64,000 nucleotides of DNA from Limnephilus marmoratus (lineage: Eukaryota; Arthropoda; Insecta; Trichoptera; Limnephilidae): assembly GCA_917880885.1 (NCBI GenBank), contig OU862908.1:55201819-55265818 (forward strand), read 5' to 3'. Below, in pieces: positions 20,613-30,850 of this stretch; position 1 is the stretch's first letter; each line of letters begins with the position of its first letter. The notes below the pieces were generated by a model. It was not told the origin of the DNA. It saw only the letters and a list, made by a program, of their open reading frames with translations, and ran no database searches. The position numbers and the translations under genes were made by a program.

Positions 20613-20925
20613 TTTTACATTAGCCCCATACATGAGGCCCAGAGGAAAATAATTTCCCTCAGTCTTGTCAGCTGTGAAGAGGGTTTATTAAGGAAAGGAA
20701 GAAGAGGAAGTTCTGGGAAGGAAATAGGTATGGTGGGTAGGAATCTGGGAGTCAGTGTGTCCGGAAGTGACGGACATATGAATCCATTCATTCAATCACA
20801 GTGCAAGGCGATGGGTCGAGGTATCCTGGCCGGGGAGGTCGAAAGACCTCGTCAGCCACTCTACCTTACCCCACGAACCCGGGCACCTCTGCTAAGTCAC
20901 CAAACATAGCGAACTATTTGGGGAA
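20613..20925 (-). mobile_element. Repeat B copy
   Basis: A T10 run (the poly(A) tail read in reverse) precedes ACATTAGCCCCATACATGAG, GCCCAGAGGAAAATAATTTC, GGAAGAAGAGGAAGTTCTGG, TGGTGGGTAGGAATCTGGGA and AGTGACGGACATATGAATCC. It ends in GAACCCGGGCACCTCTGCTA. The head beyond the GGTGACCTATGG box is missing. The 106-codon frame at 20589-20909 is a chance reading of the repeat. Confidence 0.8.
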
Positions 20926-21720
20926 ATTTACAAACTTAAACTTAACTTTTTAAAAACTTTAAAAAATATTCTATCATTTATTCAGAAGAACACGTTCAAT
21001 AATGATTATACTTTATTACTTATTCAAACGATTTTTTCTCCTTTTCATATATTTTGTCAGTTAAATTGGGATCGCCAAAATATAAAAAAAAACATTATTT
21101 CACCCAACTTATTTAGTAGTAATTCATTTGTTTATTTAATAAACACAACCCGCATTTTTCTAAATTTCTTATAGGTATTAATTTTCGTTGTCGTAGAAAA
21201 CTGTTGCTTTTGAATTGCGAACTCCGTCAGAAAAAAACTCCTATAAAACAAAACATAATAAATTCATTTGCATTTCATGACTTTCCACCACAAGGAAACT
21301 GTCAAAAACACACTAAACGTATGCAAATAGAGGAAGTGCAGGAAAAAGTTGGGAACCGTCATTAACCCTGGGTAATTCCCATGAAGATAAGAACAGTGCC
21401 GACAGTAGAACTAAACCCGCCGTATTTACACGATGCTACAAAAAGCAAGGAACAACCCCTCTCGTATTTGCATCAAGTTGTTGAGGAAATTGTTGGTTTA
21501 GATACCCCAGAGAACAATTCAACTCATAGACTGGTTAATTAGTCTGCATTGATTAAAAGTTACCGTGGGTGAAATGCAGATCCTGCCAATGTGGGGGATT
21601 TTAATAAAAATGCACTTTCTAGATGAGAAAAGTGTGGAAAAGTTGAATAAAAAAGAAATAAAGGTGCGCTTGGCAAAATTGAGGGAGATACAGCCGTTTA
21701 AAGAATGAATAAAATCCAAA
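20926..21720. other. No recognised gene
   Basis: AT-rich. Minus-strand frames at 21519-21819 lie in unknown sequence and partly in the P-like copy. No motif seen. Confidence 0.5.
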
Positions 21721-22345
21721 CACATCCAAATGGATAGACAAGAAGTTACAGATGAGGGGTAAAACGAAACAATGGAGGGCGAAGAGGGGAAAGATGACTG
21801 TGATTCGTATAACAATCAATCTGACAGTATATAGGCATCTCGCATTATAATATCACCATTTAGTTCTTAAAAGCAAAATCTGCTTTGAATGAATAGACCT
21901 TTTTACATGGGAGCGCGAATTGCTTGCCACGTTAATAACATATTTGCTAAGGCCAAAAGACTCGCTCCAATACACATATCAATATTTTGCTGCCGTGTTT
22001 AGTTAAAACACTTTTACAAATGTTTCATAATTTACTTACCCCTGTAACCAGCGACGAGCACACTGGAGAACCGCCCACATTCGCTATGTGCACATTGATA
22101 TGTAGATATATTGTATAGCACAAGCTACCGTTTTGGCGTGTTATTTCGTTAAATGTATGGATGTTAGCTTCTCGCTGTTCACGGCAAGAATGATGACGTC
22201 ACACATTTTAGATTCAAGCGAGGCTCTATCCCCTCCCCATGGAGCGAGCCGGTTCCAAGGAGGAGCTTCAGCCGGCGCCATGTGGATTGGGAAATAATAC
22301 GTTTTTATCACTTAGGGCAGGTCCAGATATATTAATATGTCCGTG
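21721..22345 (-). mobile_element. Second P-element-like copy, opposite orientation
   Basis: Read on the minus strand it follows the element at 18071 closely: GGACCTGCCCTAAGTGATAA, AAACGTATTATTTCCC, ATCATTCTTGCCGTG, ACGAAATAACACGCCAAAAC, the donor GGTAAGTAAATTATGAAACA, CAATTCGCGCTCCCATGTAA and CACCATTTAGTTCTTAAAAG in antisense. The TIRs are diverged (CACGGACATATTAATAT at one end, CACATCCAAATGGATAG at the other). No 8-bp TSD is visible. The THAP coding block is replaced by unrelated sequence, so this copy encodes nothing. Confidence 0.75.
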
Positions 22346-22708
22346 ATACTGCCACATTTTAGTTCATAAGTAATTTCCACAATATATGTGCATGTAAAGG
22401 TTCCTTGCCAGTTGATCCCAGACAGTTGACCCCCCGGCACGCTTATATACAATATACTTACACAAATATAACTAAGTGTCCCTAAAAGGATGTTCAGAGA
22501 GGATGCACCGCTGAATAACAAAAGTTTCATGGGAATAACCTTCAAAAGTTATAAAAGAGAGTTTTTCTTATAAAAATTTCATAATATTTTGATTCAAATG
22601 CATCAAATAAAAAACTACTTCCCTATACAATGTGTATACCTATTAGCGTATAAGGAAAAAAAGTGGTTACTGTAAATAAATTTGGTTGAAATCCATACCA
22701 ACTTATTA
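22346..22708. other. No recognised gene
   Basis: AT-rich spacer between the P-like copy and the palindrome cluster; no feature seen. Confidence 0.5.
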
Positions 22709-22870
22709 TTAACCGCGTAAGGACTACGCCCGAGTCTATTCAGGCAGCTATTATGTGCAAAAAATTGCACACCCGAGATAACTCGGGCAAACTTTGCCTG
22801 CAGAAAACACCATTCCCGAATATACTCGGGAGAAAATAAATAAAATTTGTGAATGTGGAAGCAAGACATG
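22709..22870. repeat. CCCGAG/CTCGGG palindrome cluster, possible piggyBac-type end
   Basis: After TTAA at 22709-22712 come CCGCGTAAGGACTACGCCCG, CACACCCGAGATAACTCGGG, a pairing of CAGGCAG with CTGCC, and ATACTCGGGAG. TTAA is the piggyBac target and closely spaced CCCGAG palindromes could be subterminal repeats. No matching right end and no transposase frame were seen, so the assignment is weak. Confidence 0.35.
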
Positions 22871-23584
22871 TAAGTAGTGTTGGAAAAATGTTTTTTTTTC
22901 ATTATTTTTTTTTATGATTATTGAAGGGAATTTTTTTTAATGAATACTTAAAGGTATTTTTGGAGTAGATTTATGGTCTGAATTTTGGTTTAATAATTAT
23001 AATCTCATAATAATTATAATTTCTGGAGGCCAAATGTCGGGGGAGCAACTGCCGGGTCCTGTCGTCATCATTTTCGAATATGATTCAAGAATCAACTACT
23101 AGTTCCGCTCTTGTAGTTCCGTTGTTCCGTGGTAACCCAGTGAATATTTCAGACAAACCCTTGGGAAGAGAAGTTTTAATAGTAATTTGGCGGAAACTGT
23201 AAGATTGCGGTTCCGCCATTGAATAAGGAATCCGCTCGTTAATGAATTCATAATCTACAGGAACAGATGTGACAAGCTGCCATTGAATTCATTAACGTTA
23301 CGGGAATTTAGTTGGAGCTTTATGAACTCTTATTCAAATGGTGCATGTATGAGAAATGTTGTAGACAGAACTTCATAATTAAGCGTACGATGATTAAGTA
23401 GTCGAAAGCAATGGCCTAATAAAGTCGAATAAGAATGATAAATTGAAGTAAACCAACAATTCACGTAGGAAATTCTTGTGCACACCATAGTTTTTTTTCC
23501 TAAAATGTAAATTTGAAAAAAAGAATTGGTAACTACTATGAACTTCCGAAACCCGTAAATCAATATCGTACGAAGTAGTACATC
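22871..23584. other. No recognised gene
   Basis: No element or coding motif. The frames at 23330-23716 on the minus strand are antisense to the SINE A body. Confidence 0.5.
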
Positions 23585-23835
23585 GGCCAACACACGTTCC
23601 ACAGTGGAAAATACACTCAGCATCGCCCTTGTGTAAGACCACCATTCAGGATTGAAAACGTTGTATGATATGGCTTTAGCCCAATTTGGTGGCCTAATTT
23701 GAATAGCCACTTTCACACCTTTCTTTTCCCCATCTCCTTCCCCTAACCGCCACTTTCAGCCTCATAACATTTACCAATCGGGGACGCCATCCTCTCACTG
23801 GCTTCAGACGGGAGCAGTTGGGAGTCCCAAGTCCC
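23585..23835 (+). mobile_element. SINE A body
   Basis: Contains ACACGTTCCACAGTGGAA, ATCGCCCTTGTGTAAGACCA, TTCAGGATTGAAAACGTTG, TGGCTTTAGCCCAATTTGGT and GGGGACGCCATCCTCTCACT, ending GGGAGCAGTTGGGAGT. No head and no poly(A). Confidence 0.8.
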
Positions 23836-23929
23836 AACTGACCTGAGCCAGTGGAACTATGTAACCCACAATGCAGGTACGTTGGGAAGCTGAATGGAGT
23901 GCGAAAGGTAAATATATGAGACAGAGGAA

Positions 23930-24035
23930 GATTGGGAAGTACCTGACTATTTAGTTATGTTCACTAAACACTGTTAAAGTAACTCTTCAATTCTGAATGG
24001 CGGTCTTCCACCTGGTCGATACTGAGAGTATATAC
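23930..24035 (-). mobile_element. SINE A body fragment, inverted
   Basis: The reverse complement of the SINE A body is visible in TTGGGAAGTACCTGACTATT, CACTAAACACTGTTAAAGTA, TTCTGAATGGCGGTCTTCCA and CGATACTGAGAGTATA. With 23585-23835 it forms a loose inverted pair. Confidence 0.65.
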
Positions 24036-24109
24036 TTTGTTGTTCTGTAACCGGAAGATAGCGTACAATATGATGCATTAAGCAATTTGATCTTTAGGGC
24101 TAAACTAAA

Positions 24110-24260
24110 AACAAATAACATCTACCGGATCTGCCTGATCTGCCCTGATGATGGACGCTGCAACGATGTCCGAAACGTTGGCTAAAGAAGGAGTTGGCTA
24201 GAGAAGGTAGCGCAACACGGCGTAACACCCCAAAAACAAATAACGAAAATGCCTTTGCTG
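24110..24260 (+). mobile_element. Penelope-like foldback family 2, single arm
   Basis: The motif CCCTGATGATGGACGCTGCA then ACGATGTCCGAAACGTTGGC is followed by TAAAGAAGG and AGCGCAACACGGCGTAACAC. The GGAC/GTCC stem is flanked by CTGATGA and GAAAC, as in the copy at 49279. Only one arm is present. A partial duplication of GTTGGCTA(A)AGAAGG occurs. Confidence 0.65.
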
Positions 24261-25235
24261 TGAAAATCTTAAAACGAATCTCAAAATGAAATAATTTTAA
24301 GTAATAAAATTACGCATAAAAACCGATGAAAAGATTTAACCCTGGAGTTAGTGTGCGTTTTTTCGAAGCAAATCGAAGATTATTTATTGGATTTCTCACC
24401 ACATTCATTCACGAATTGCAAACTTAAGAGTTGCTCTTGGAAAGATCTTTTGAACTCCCCTATTTCTTCTCAATAAGTTATTTTTATTTACAGTATAGTT
24501 TTGGATCCTGGAAAAAACATAATATTATAATATTGTATGTAGCTGTATTTATAGACATTCAACTACGTATTATGTCCATCGAAATGTTATTTTCTTCAGA
24601 AATAACAGTAACCCTAATTAAAATGACAGGAAATTCGATAAGCGCGGCGGTGCTTTGAAAAACATGAAAAAAATATGAAAAACATTAGATTTTGTGAATT
24701 TATCTCACCTTTATAAAATATTAAATAACCAGCGTTGTCTTAGCGTGGGTGAAATCTAGCGAATTTGCTTAGCTAAACGATCCCGTAAATCTCTTATCGT
24801 ATTTTCAATCTTCTTCGGATAATCTGTGCCCTTTGATCGAGTACACAGAGTCGTATTTCCCCCTAAATTCCGGAATCGTATCTCACATTTATTTATTTTC
24901 TTAACCAATACTTCAAATGTGTCGTATAAACCGCGGGTAAACATTTATTTGAAAAAAAGCCGATGACGAAAAATCGTTGGTTATTTATTTGTTTACTCCG
25001 AAAAAAGTTTTCAATTTAGGGCTTGTGAGTTTTTGACATAATTGAAGAGCATTTTAATGTCATATGCCAATTATAATTTCTTTGTGGATTGCGTAATATG
25101 CCTTTAATACGTAATATTAGGTAATATATTGTATTTCTTGGAGACTGCATTTTGTTGACTTTTATGGTATCGAGTAGAAAATTTCTTTGGAAATACATGC
25201 AATACCATGGCAGATAATGAAAACAGCAAGACTAC
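24261..25235. other. No recognised gene
   Basis: Contains a 62-codon minus-strand open frame (24756-24944) ending NTIRDLRDRLAKQIR that looks more protein-like than most in the window. I do not recognise it. Confidence 0.45.
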
Positions 25236-25310
25236 CCGAAGCGTTAGCTAAAGAAGTAGGGAATAGAGCAACACCACTCAATACCCCATAAACCGTACGT
25301 GAAAACTCTT
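25236..25310 (+). mobile_element. Family 2 foldback fragment
   Basis: ACCCGAAGCGTTAGCTAAAG, then AGCAACACCACTCAATACCC and GAAAACTCTTAA, is a diverged piece of the outward arm downstream of the hairpin motif. Confidence 0.5.
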
Positions 25311-25572
25311 AATCGTTTAGGTTGTGAAAGTTTATTTGAATAAAAAATGTTACTTTACAAAACGATGAAAACCTTCGACCAATACGTCAATGATGAATAC
25401 CAATAAAATACACAGAAAGAGTAAAATGATCTCACTACCGTCTTTGATTATTTTATCAAAAATCAATTATTTACTTTGTTATCACATACCTATTTTATAT
25501 AAAAGGCATGTTGGGATGCTCGAAGTGCCTAAAAAACTGCAATGGTATTATATTAAAGATCATATTAAGGAT

Positions 25573-26040
25573 AATTTTTTTAACATTAATACCACACAGG
25601 AGCCCCATGAGGAGAACAATTTCCATGTTATATTTGGAAATGCTATGTGGAGTGTATTTTTAAGAAAAGAAAGGAGAGGAAACTCTGACTACGACGAAGG
25701 TATGAGGGGTGTTAGGAATCTAGGGGTCAGCGTGTCCAGAAGTGATGGATGTATGTATTCATCCCTCCCACCGTGCTCCCCGATGTAAGAATATGGGACC
25801 AGCTAGAGAGGTCAAATGATCTCCCCAAATCGGCCTCTTCTGATCCGGCCAGCCATGCAGCTGGTGGGCAGGTGCATCCGCCGCCAAGACCTGAACACAC
25901 CTCACCCGATGAACCCGGGCATCCCTGTTAAGTCATTAAGCGAAACACTTGGGGTGACCTATGGCAGAGGTGTTTGTTATCCGATAAATGGTTCCAGGGC
26001 GGCGGTAACCATAGCCGCCAACATTGGAAATATAATATAT
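25573..26040 (-). mobile_element. Repeat B, near-complete copy
   Basis: It begins TTTTTTTAACATTAATACCA, then CACACAGGAGCCCCATGAGG, GGAAATGCTATGTGGAGTGT, GTGTCCAGAAGTGATGGATG, GAACCCGGGCATCCCTGTTA, GGGTGACCTATGGCAGAGGT and the head GGCGGTAACCATAGCCGCCA. It covers the whole family consensus at lower identity. A hAT element begins 50 bp beyond its head. Confidence 0.8.
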
Positions 26041-26088
26041 AAAACAGTATAAAATATAGAACAGCTTCCCGAGATTTTCTGTACAATA

Positions 26089-26975
26089 CTTTAGAGCAGG
26101 GGTCACCAAATGGCGGACCGCAGTCCGGATCCGGACCGCCGACCTATTTTGTGCGGACCTTGTGAACAATACAAAATATTTTAGTCATGTAACTTTCAAC
26201 ATCGATCTTGATAATGAACGCCTGCACTTCCGAATTTAAAACAAATACAAGACGTTCATTAAAGATCTTAATTCGGAATTTGAAAACAGATTCACAGATT
26301 TTAAGGAAATTGAGAATGTCATCGACATCCTCATTAACATTTACTCTCTGCATCTTGGTGATGAATGGAGCGATGAAACTGCAAATATTTTCGGGAGTAG
26401 GTACCTAATAAAGCTGCTCTCCAGGTGGAATTGATCGATTTCCGAGAAAATACAGTTTTAAAACGCCAAAAGTTTTTAAAACACCAAAAGGAAGTTTCTT
26501 GTCAAGGGTTTTGGATAAAATTTTAAAAAATTTCCTTGAAACTTCTCGCTTTGGGTCAACATGTATTTGTGATGCAGCATTTTCCGAGATGAATTTCATT
26601 AAAAATAAATTCCGGAGCAGACTTACCAATGAACATCTCCAAGATTTAATGACAATAGCCTGCACAAACTTCGGACGGATAGTCCAAGGCATAAAATGTC
26701 ATTTTTCTCATTAATATTGAAAAAAACCCTTGGTACTTCTTTTTCTTCATTAATAAAATAATGTTCCGGAACCATTGATGTAGTACCTATATCTTGATCG
26801 ATGTCCGGAACCCATTCATTTTATTTGTTCATTGATATTTATCTATACATGGTTTATTATTTTAATTATTAAGCAGGAGGGGGGGGTTAGGCATTTTCCC
26901 TCCCGGACCGCGACGGTCATGTTATTTTGAAAAATGGACCCCTAATGAAATTAATTGGTGACTCCTGTTTTAGAG
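26089..26975 (+). mobile_element. hAT element with 8-bp TSD
   Basis: The left end CAGGGGTCACCAAATGGCGG and the right end, on the other strand, CAGGAGTCACCAATTAATTT are hAT-type TIRs. The TSDs CTTTAGAG (26089-26096) and TTTTAGAG (26968-26975) agree at 7 of 8 positions. The element proper is 871 bp, so most of a typical 2 kb or longer transposase is deleted. Two transposase pieces survive and are described in the next entry. Confidence 0.88.
26210..26714 (+). pseudogene. hAT transposase remnant including the dimerisation domain
   Basis: The first piece (about 26250-26390) reads FIKDLNSEFENRFTDFKEIE, the pre-dimerisation helical part of ZBED/Charlie-like hAT transposases. The second (26499-26714) reads TSRFGSTCICDAAFSEMNFI then KNKFRSRLTNEHLQDLMTIA, the C-terminal hAT dimerisation domain with its FGSTxxCExAFSxMxxIKxxxRxxLTxExL pattern. 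The catalytic core between them is deleted and the frames differ. The domain normally mediates transposase multimerisation in the nucleus. Confidence 0.8.
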
Positions 26976-27422
26976 TATATCTTTTGTTTCTTAATTCTAA
27001 TATTTTGTAGGACTAATGTGATCTCAAGATTGCTTAACTCAATATCAAAGAGAGATCTGACTTTATAATTTCGGAAGAATGGACCTTCTGAATATTACTC
27101 TGCCCCTTCAAAATAAAGCGGACACTTGGGATAAGCGGCATTATGCTAGAATAAAGGCCGATTGATTTTGCTTTACAATGGTATGATTAGTAATTAAATA
27201 GAACGTTTTCTAAGCACAAAGTACGGAAAGTACTAAGTACAATGTGTAATATAAAGTACTATATACCGTAAGTTCTTAGGTACATTCGAACTAAGTACAT
27301 TATTAAACTATACTGGAATGGTTCCGCAAAGTAGGGCATGAAGCAAGAGTCTCAGAAAGCGAACTAAAAAAAGGCTTCTTAATTACCAACGGCGAGAAAT
27401 CAAATTTCCTAAAAGGATGGTC
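26976..27422. other. No recognised gene
   Basis: A run of short ATAAGTAC-like words (27220-27300, AAGTACTAAGTACAATG) is mildly repetitive. Nothing else seen. Confidence 0.5.
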
Positions 27423-28260
27423 TTATTTATTTATTTATTTATTTATTTATTTGTACACGCCCAATTAGGGCTTTTACATATGATAAAATTAAAAACACAT
27501 TTGTTATAATCAAAGAATTAAGAGATAACAATTAAATAAGTATCAAGTATAGATTTTTTAACTTAAAACAAAAGAGTAGATTATAGGATACACATTCATA
27601 TACATTTAAAGAAGTGATTTTCTTGCAGCTTAAAAGCAACAGAATAAAATAAAGGATACGCATTCATATACATTCGACACATATTGAAAATTTATGAACA
27701 TTTCAAATTTATCTAGATAGACATACAGATTTAATAACAATGTTTTTATAGGTTGATAGACTTTCAGTACCGTTGGTGTTCATGTAATATTTATTCCCTG
27801 TACTGTGCAGTCGGTTCATTACTGAGTTTGTTTCTGAATTGGTACCTGAATTGTTACAATGGTAAGGTACAATCTGACGAACCGTTCTACTAGGCACATG
27901 AAAATTAATCAGCCTAAGGAGTTCAGGGGAGTCAAACATGTTATTAACAATTTTATACAGAAAAAATAGATCAGTACATATTCTTCTTTCTTTTAATGTA
28001 GCGAGGTCCATAATTTTCAACAGTGACATGTAGCTAATATTTTCAATAGGAATTCCTAATCTATAATTTATATTTCGTAAAAATTTATGTTGGATTCGCT
28101 CGATGGATTTTTCACGAATATTGTAAAATGGATTCCAAATGGTTGAGTTGAATTCTAAATGACTTCTGACAATGGATGAAAATAATATTTTTAAAGTTTT
28201 TAAATTTTTGAAATCTTTTGAAGTTCTTAAAATGAAACCCAGTCTTGCGATCATACCCTC
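27423..28260 (-). pseudogene. LINE-b reverse transcriptase C-terminus with 3' hairpin and TAAA tail
   Basis: A 181-codon minus-strand open frame (27709-28254) begins MIARLGFILRTSKDFKNLKT and contains VRSHLEFNSTIWNPFYNIRE, then KSIERIQHKFLRNINYRLGI, the post-palm region of a Jockey/CR1-type RT. The 3' UTR ends with AAAAGCCCTAATTGGGCGTG, a small hairpin, followed by the (TAAA)n tail seen as TTTATTTATT at 27423-27453. Homologous copies lie at 53562-54633 and 40845-41295. The catalytic core is missing. The frame is intact, so the insertion may be fairly young. Confidence 0.85.
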
Positions 28261-29339
28261 AAAACTGTACAGGACGGTTCTGATGAGAAAGATTTATTAT
28301 TCTCAGTGCCAGCATTTTTAACTAATGTGGATTGGATATGGATCCAATATGGATTTTATTTCATATAAAATTTGCTTTAATTTATTCCTATAATAAAGTT
28401 AGCAATAAAATTGCTCAAACGATAACAAACGATGATAATTTTTTTTTTTATTATTATTTATGAAATTATTTGGATCATAAATTTTTATAATTTTTCAATA
28501 ACATCTAAGCAAAATAAGTACGTAAAAAAAACTAAAATATGTTAGTTTGTTGGACCGTTAATAAATGGATAACTAAACATTTTTGTATTTTTATTTGAAC
28601 TAATATTAAAATTCTGAAAAGTTGCTTTCCTAGATAGTTCATTGACTTATTTTACTGAATGATAGTTATTTGATTGTATATTTCGTTAAATTTCGAAAAT
28701 TTAACAAGTCTGCTAACGACCAACGGTATTACCTTATTATAATAAATATAAACGAAGTTTTCAAAACTTTACTACATAAAATAACAATCTTTCAAACCAA
28801 TTAATATTTTTAAGACTCGATATGTCAATTTTTTTTATTTTAAAATGACATATTTCTGGTTGTGCCTGATTATACTCGCGATTAAACTTAAAACTATTCA
28901 CGAACTGCTCGTTCATAGATACCGGTAATTCAATTATTTTATGAAAAACCACTTTTAGCGAGTTATGCTTCGAAACATTAAGATGAAATTCGTGTGATTT
29001 TACTGAACTAAGAACGTGTGTACATACTTTAGCAGGCCGTTTTTACAGATATTTCATTTGTGCACCCATATTCTTTGAACGGCTGGGTTTTTTTTAAATA
29101 AGCGGGGCTACATTTTTTGTTCGAATAATATGAAAATAACATGTCATTAAATAGATGTCGTAATTTTTCAAGCTTATTAACAATCGGAAGATCTCTTCTT
29201 TTGAAAGGCATCATCCTGAGAGAAATATTTTTTTAAATACTCTCAGTTTCACAAATCCTACAATTCTAATAGCCCATGATTTTTTATGGATAGAGTAAAT
29301 GTAATACGAAAAGGTAGGTAAAGTATGTAGATTAAAAAG
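28261..29339. other. No recognised gene
   Basis: AT-rich. Minus-strand frames at 28761-28952 and 29029-29214 have no motif I can name. Confidence 0.5.
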
Positions 29340-29745
29340 TTTTTATGTGATTACCGCACAAGAGTACCAACTGCTCCCAACAGCCTCGGGCCAGTGCAGT
29401 GAGACTATGGCATCTCCGATTGGGGTGTATTGTGAGGCTGAAGATAAGTGGGGAAGAGAAGAAGATGGGAAGGGAAAGGTGGGGAAGTTCTTAACTATTC
29501 AAATCTAGCCACCAAACACGACTAAAGTCAATTAAAACAACGTTTCAATAAAACACAACACACCACCGCGATACTGAGTATTTTCCACTCTGGAAAGTGT
29601 CGCTATTATACCTTAGGTATATGATTTAAAATTATAAAATTGTAAACACAAAAATCAATTGATTACAATTTACTGATTTTAACCCGCATCTTTCAGTCGA
29701 AAGCCTAACCCCTCGACTACGAAGGCCGTCATTATATCGAAAACT
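29340..29745 (-). mobile_element. SINE A, near-complete copy
   Basis: Read on the minus strand, a head with TAGTCGAGGGGTTAGGCTTT (A-box) and a damaged B-box (GCGGGTTAAAATC) starts near 29740. The body then has ACTTTCCAGAGTGGAAAATA, TTGTTTTAATTGACTTTAGT, CGTGTTTGGTGGCTAGATTT and GGCTGTTGGGAGCAGTTGG. The TTAAA in place of TTCGA in the B-box would weaken RNA polymerase III transcription. Confidence 0.8.
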
Positions 29746-29869
29746 CTAATGATATGTTGAATAGTTTTAAACGAATAGTAATTGTTGAAGAGACAGATAT
29801 ATTGATACTAATAAATCTAAAAGAAACTCGATACAGAACGCAACAAAAAAATAATGTTAATAAAAAAAG

Positions 29870-29925
29870 GTAACGGTCGCAATTGAAAACCAAACCCAGG
29901 ATCTCCCGTCTTGTCTTAAAAAAAC
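29870..29925 (-). mobile_element. SINE C head remnant
   Basis: The minus strand reads GACGGGAGATCCTGGGTTTG then GTTTTCAATTGCGACC, a diverged version of the B-box half at 15346-15380. The A-box half is gone. Confidence 0.45.
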
Positions 29926-29941
29926 ATATTTCAATAAAATT

Positions 29942-30748
29942 GAATCATCATCATCACTATTGGCTCTACAACCCTTGGTGGGTCTTGGCCTCCTCAAGAG
30001 TCTTCCTCCACTCATCTCGGTTTTGTGCCAGCTCTCTCCAGTTTGGAAGCTCCAAGATAGATATGTCTTTGAGGACGTTGTCGCTCCATCTTAGTCTTGG
30101 CCTTCCCAGGCTCCTTCGCCCTATTGGTCTTGAGTTCAGCAGGGACTTTGGTGCTTGATGCTCGGTCATTCTCTCCACATGACCCAGCCACCGAAGTCTT
30201 CCCAATTTTATAAATTTTGCGACGTTTAGCTCCTTAAACAAAGTATAGAGCTCATTGTTATAACGTCTGCGCCAAAATCCATTTTCTAGAACCGGTCCGA
30301 AGATGCGCCTCAAAATTTTTCTTTCGAAAACGTCCAGTGCTCGCTCAATCCTCTTAGTAAGTACCCAAGTCTCAGCTGCGTACGTAAGTACTGGTCTGAT
30401 AAGTGTTTTGTACACTAATATTTTCGTGTTTCTGGACAGCAGTCTGGACTTTAATTGGTTTTTTGTAGGCGGAAATAACAGCGATTTGCGTTCACTATGC
30501 GCTTCTGGATCTCCTCTGTGGTATTATTGTCGTTTGTTATCAGGAAGCCTAGGTATGTGAAGCTTGGTACCGTTGGGTGCATCCTACAGCCATGTATTTG
30601 GTCTTGTGTTGGTTTACTACGAGACCCATATTTTTGGCAGAGCTTTCAAAATTTATAAAGGCGTTACGTAAAGCATTTGGAGTTTTCGCGATTATGTCGA
30701 TATCATCAGCGTAAGCCAATAGTTGCACAAAAAAATTGAATAGCATCG
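29942..30748 (-). pseudogene. LINE-e reverse transcriptase, YADD to C-terminus
   Basis: On the minus strand, 30746-30549 encodes QLLAYADDIDIIAKTPNALR, RT motif C with the catalytic YADD, followed by MGLVVNQHKTKYMAVG. After a frame change, 30415-29966 encodes YKTLIRPVLTYAAETWVLTK, LRWLGHVERMTEHQAPKSLL and RRSLGRPRLRWSDNVLKDIS, ending EWRKTLEEAKTHQGL. This tail is common in RTE-like and related insect LINEs. The 3' end carries ATGATGATGATGATTCA, a short tandem repeat typical of LINEs that end in microsatellites. It is 5'-truncated just upstream of motif C. Confidence 0.85.
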
Positions 30749-30759
30749 TATTAAAAAAA

Positions 30760-30850
30760 AATCAGCCTCACAACATGCCCCCATTGGGGATGCCGTAATC
30801 TCACGGGTTCCAGACGGGATCAGCTTGTGAGGTATTCAAATAAAAAAAAA
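30760..30850 (+). mobile_element. SINE A 3' end
   Basis: CAGCCTCACAACATGCCCCC, GGGGATGCCGTAATCTCACG, TCCAGACGGGATCAG and GGTATTCAAATAAAAAAAAA form the last 90 bp of SINE A with a short poly(A). Confidence 0.75.
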
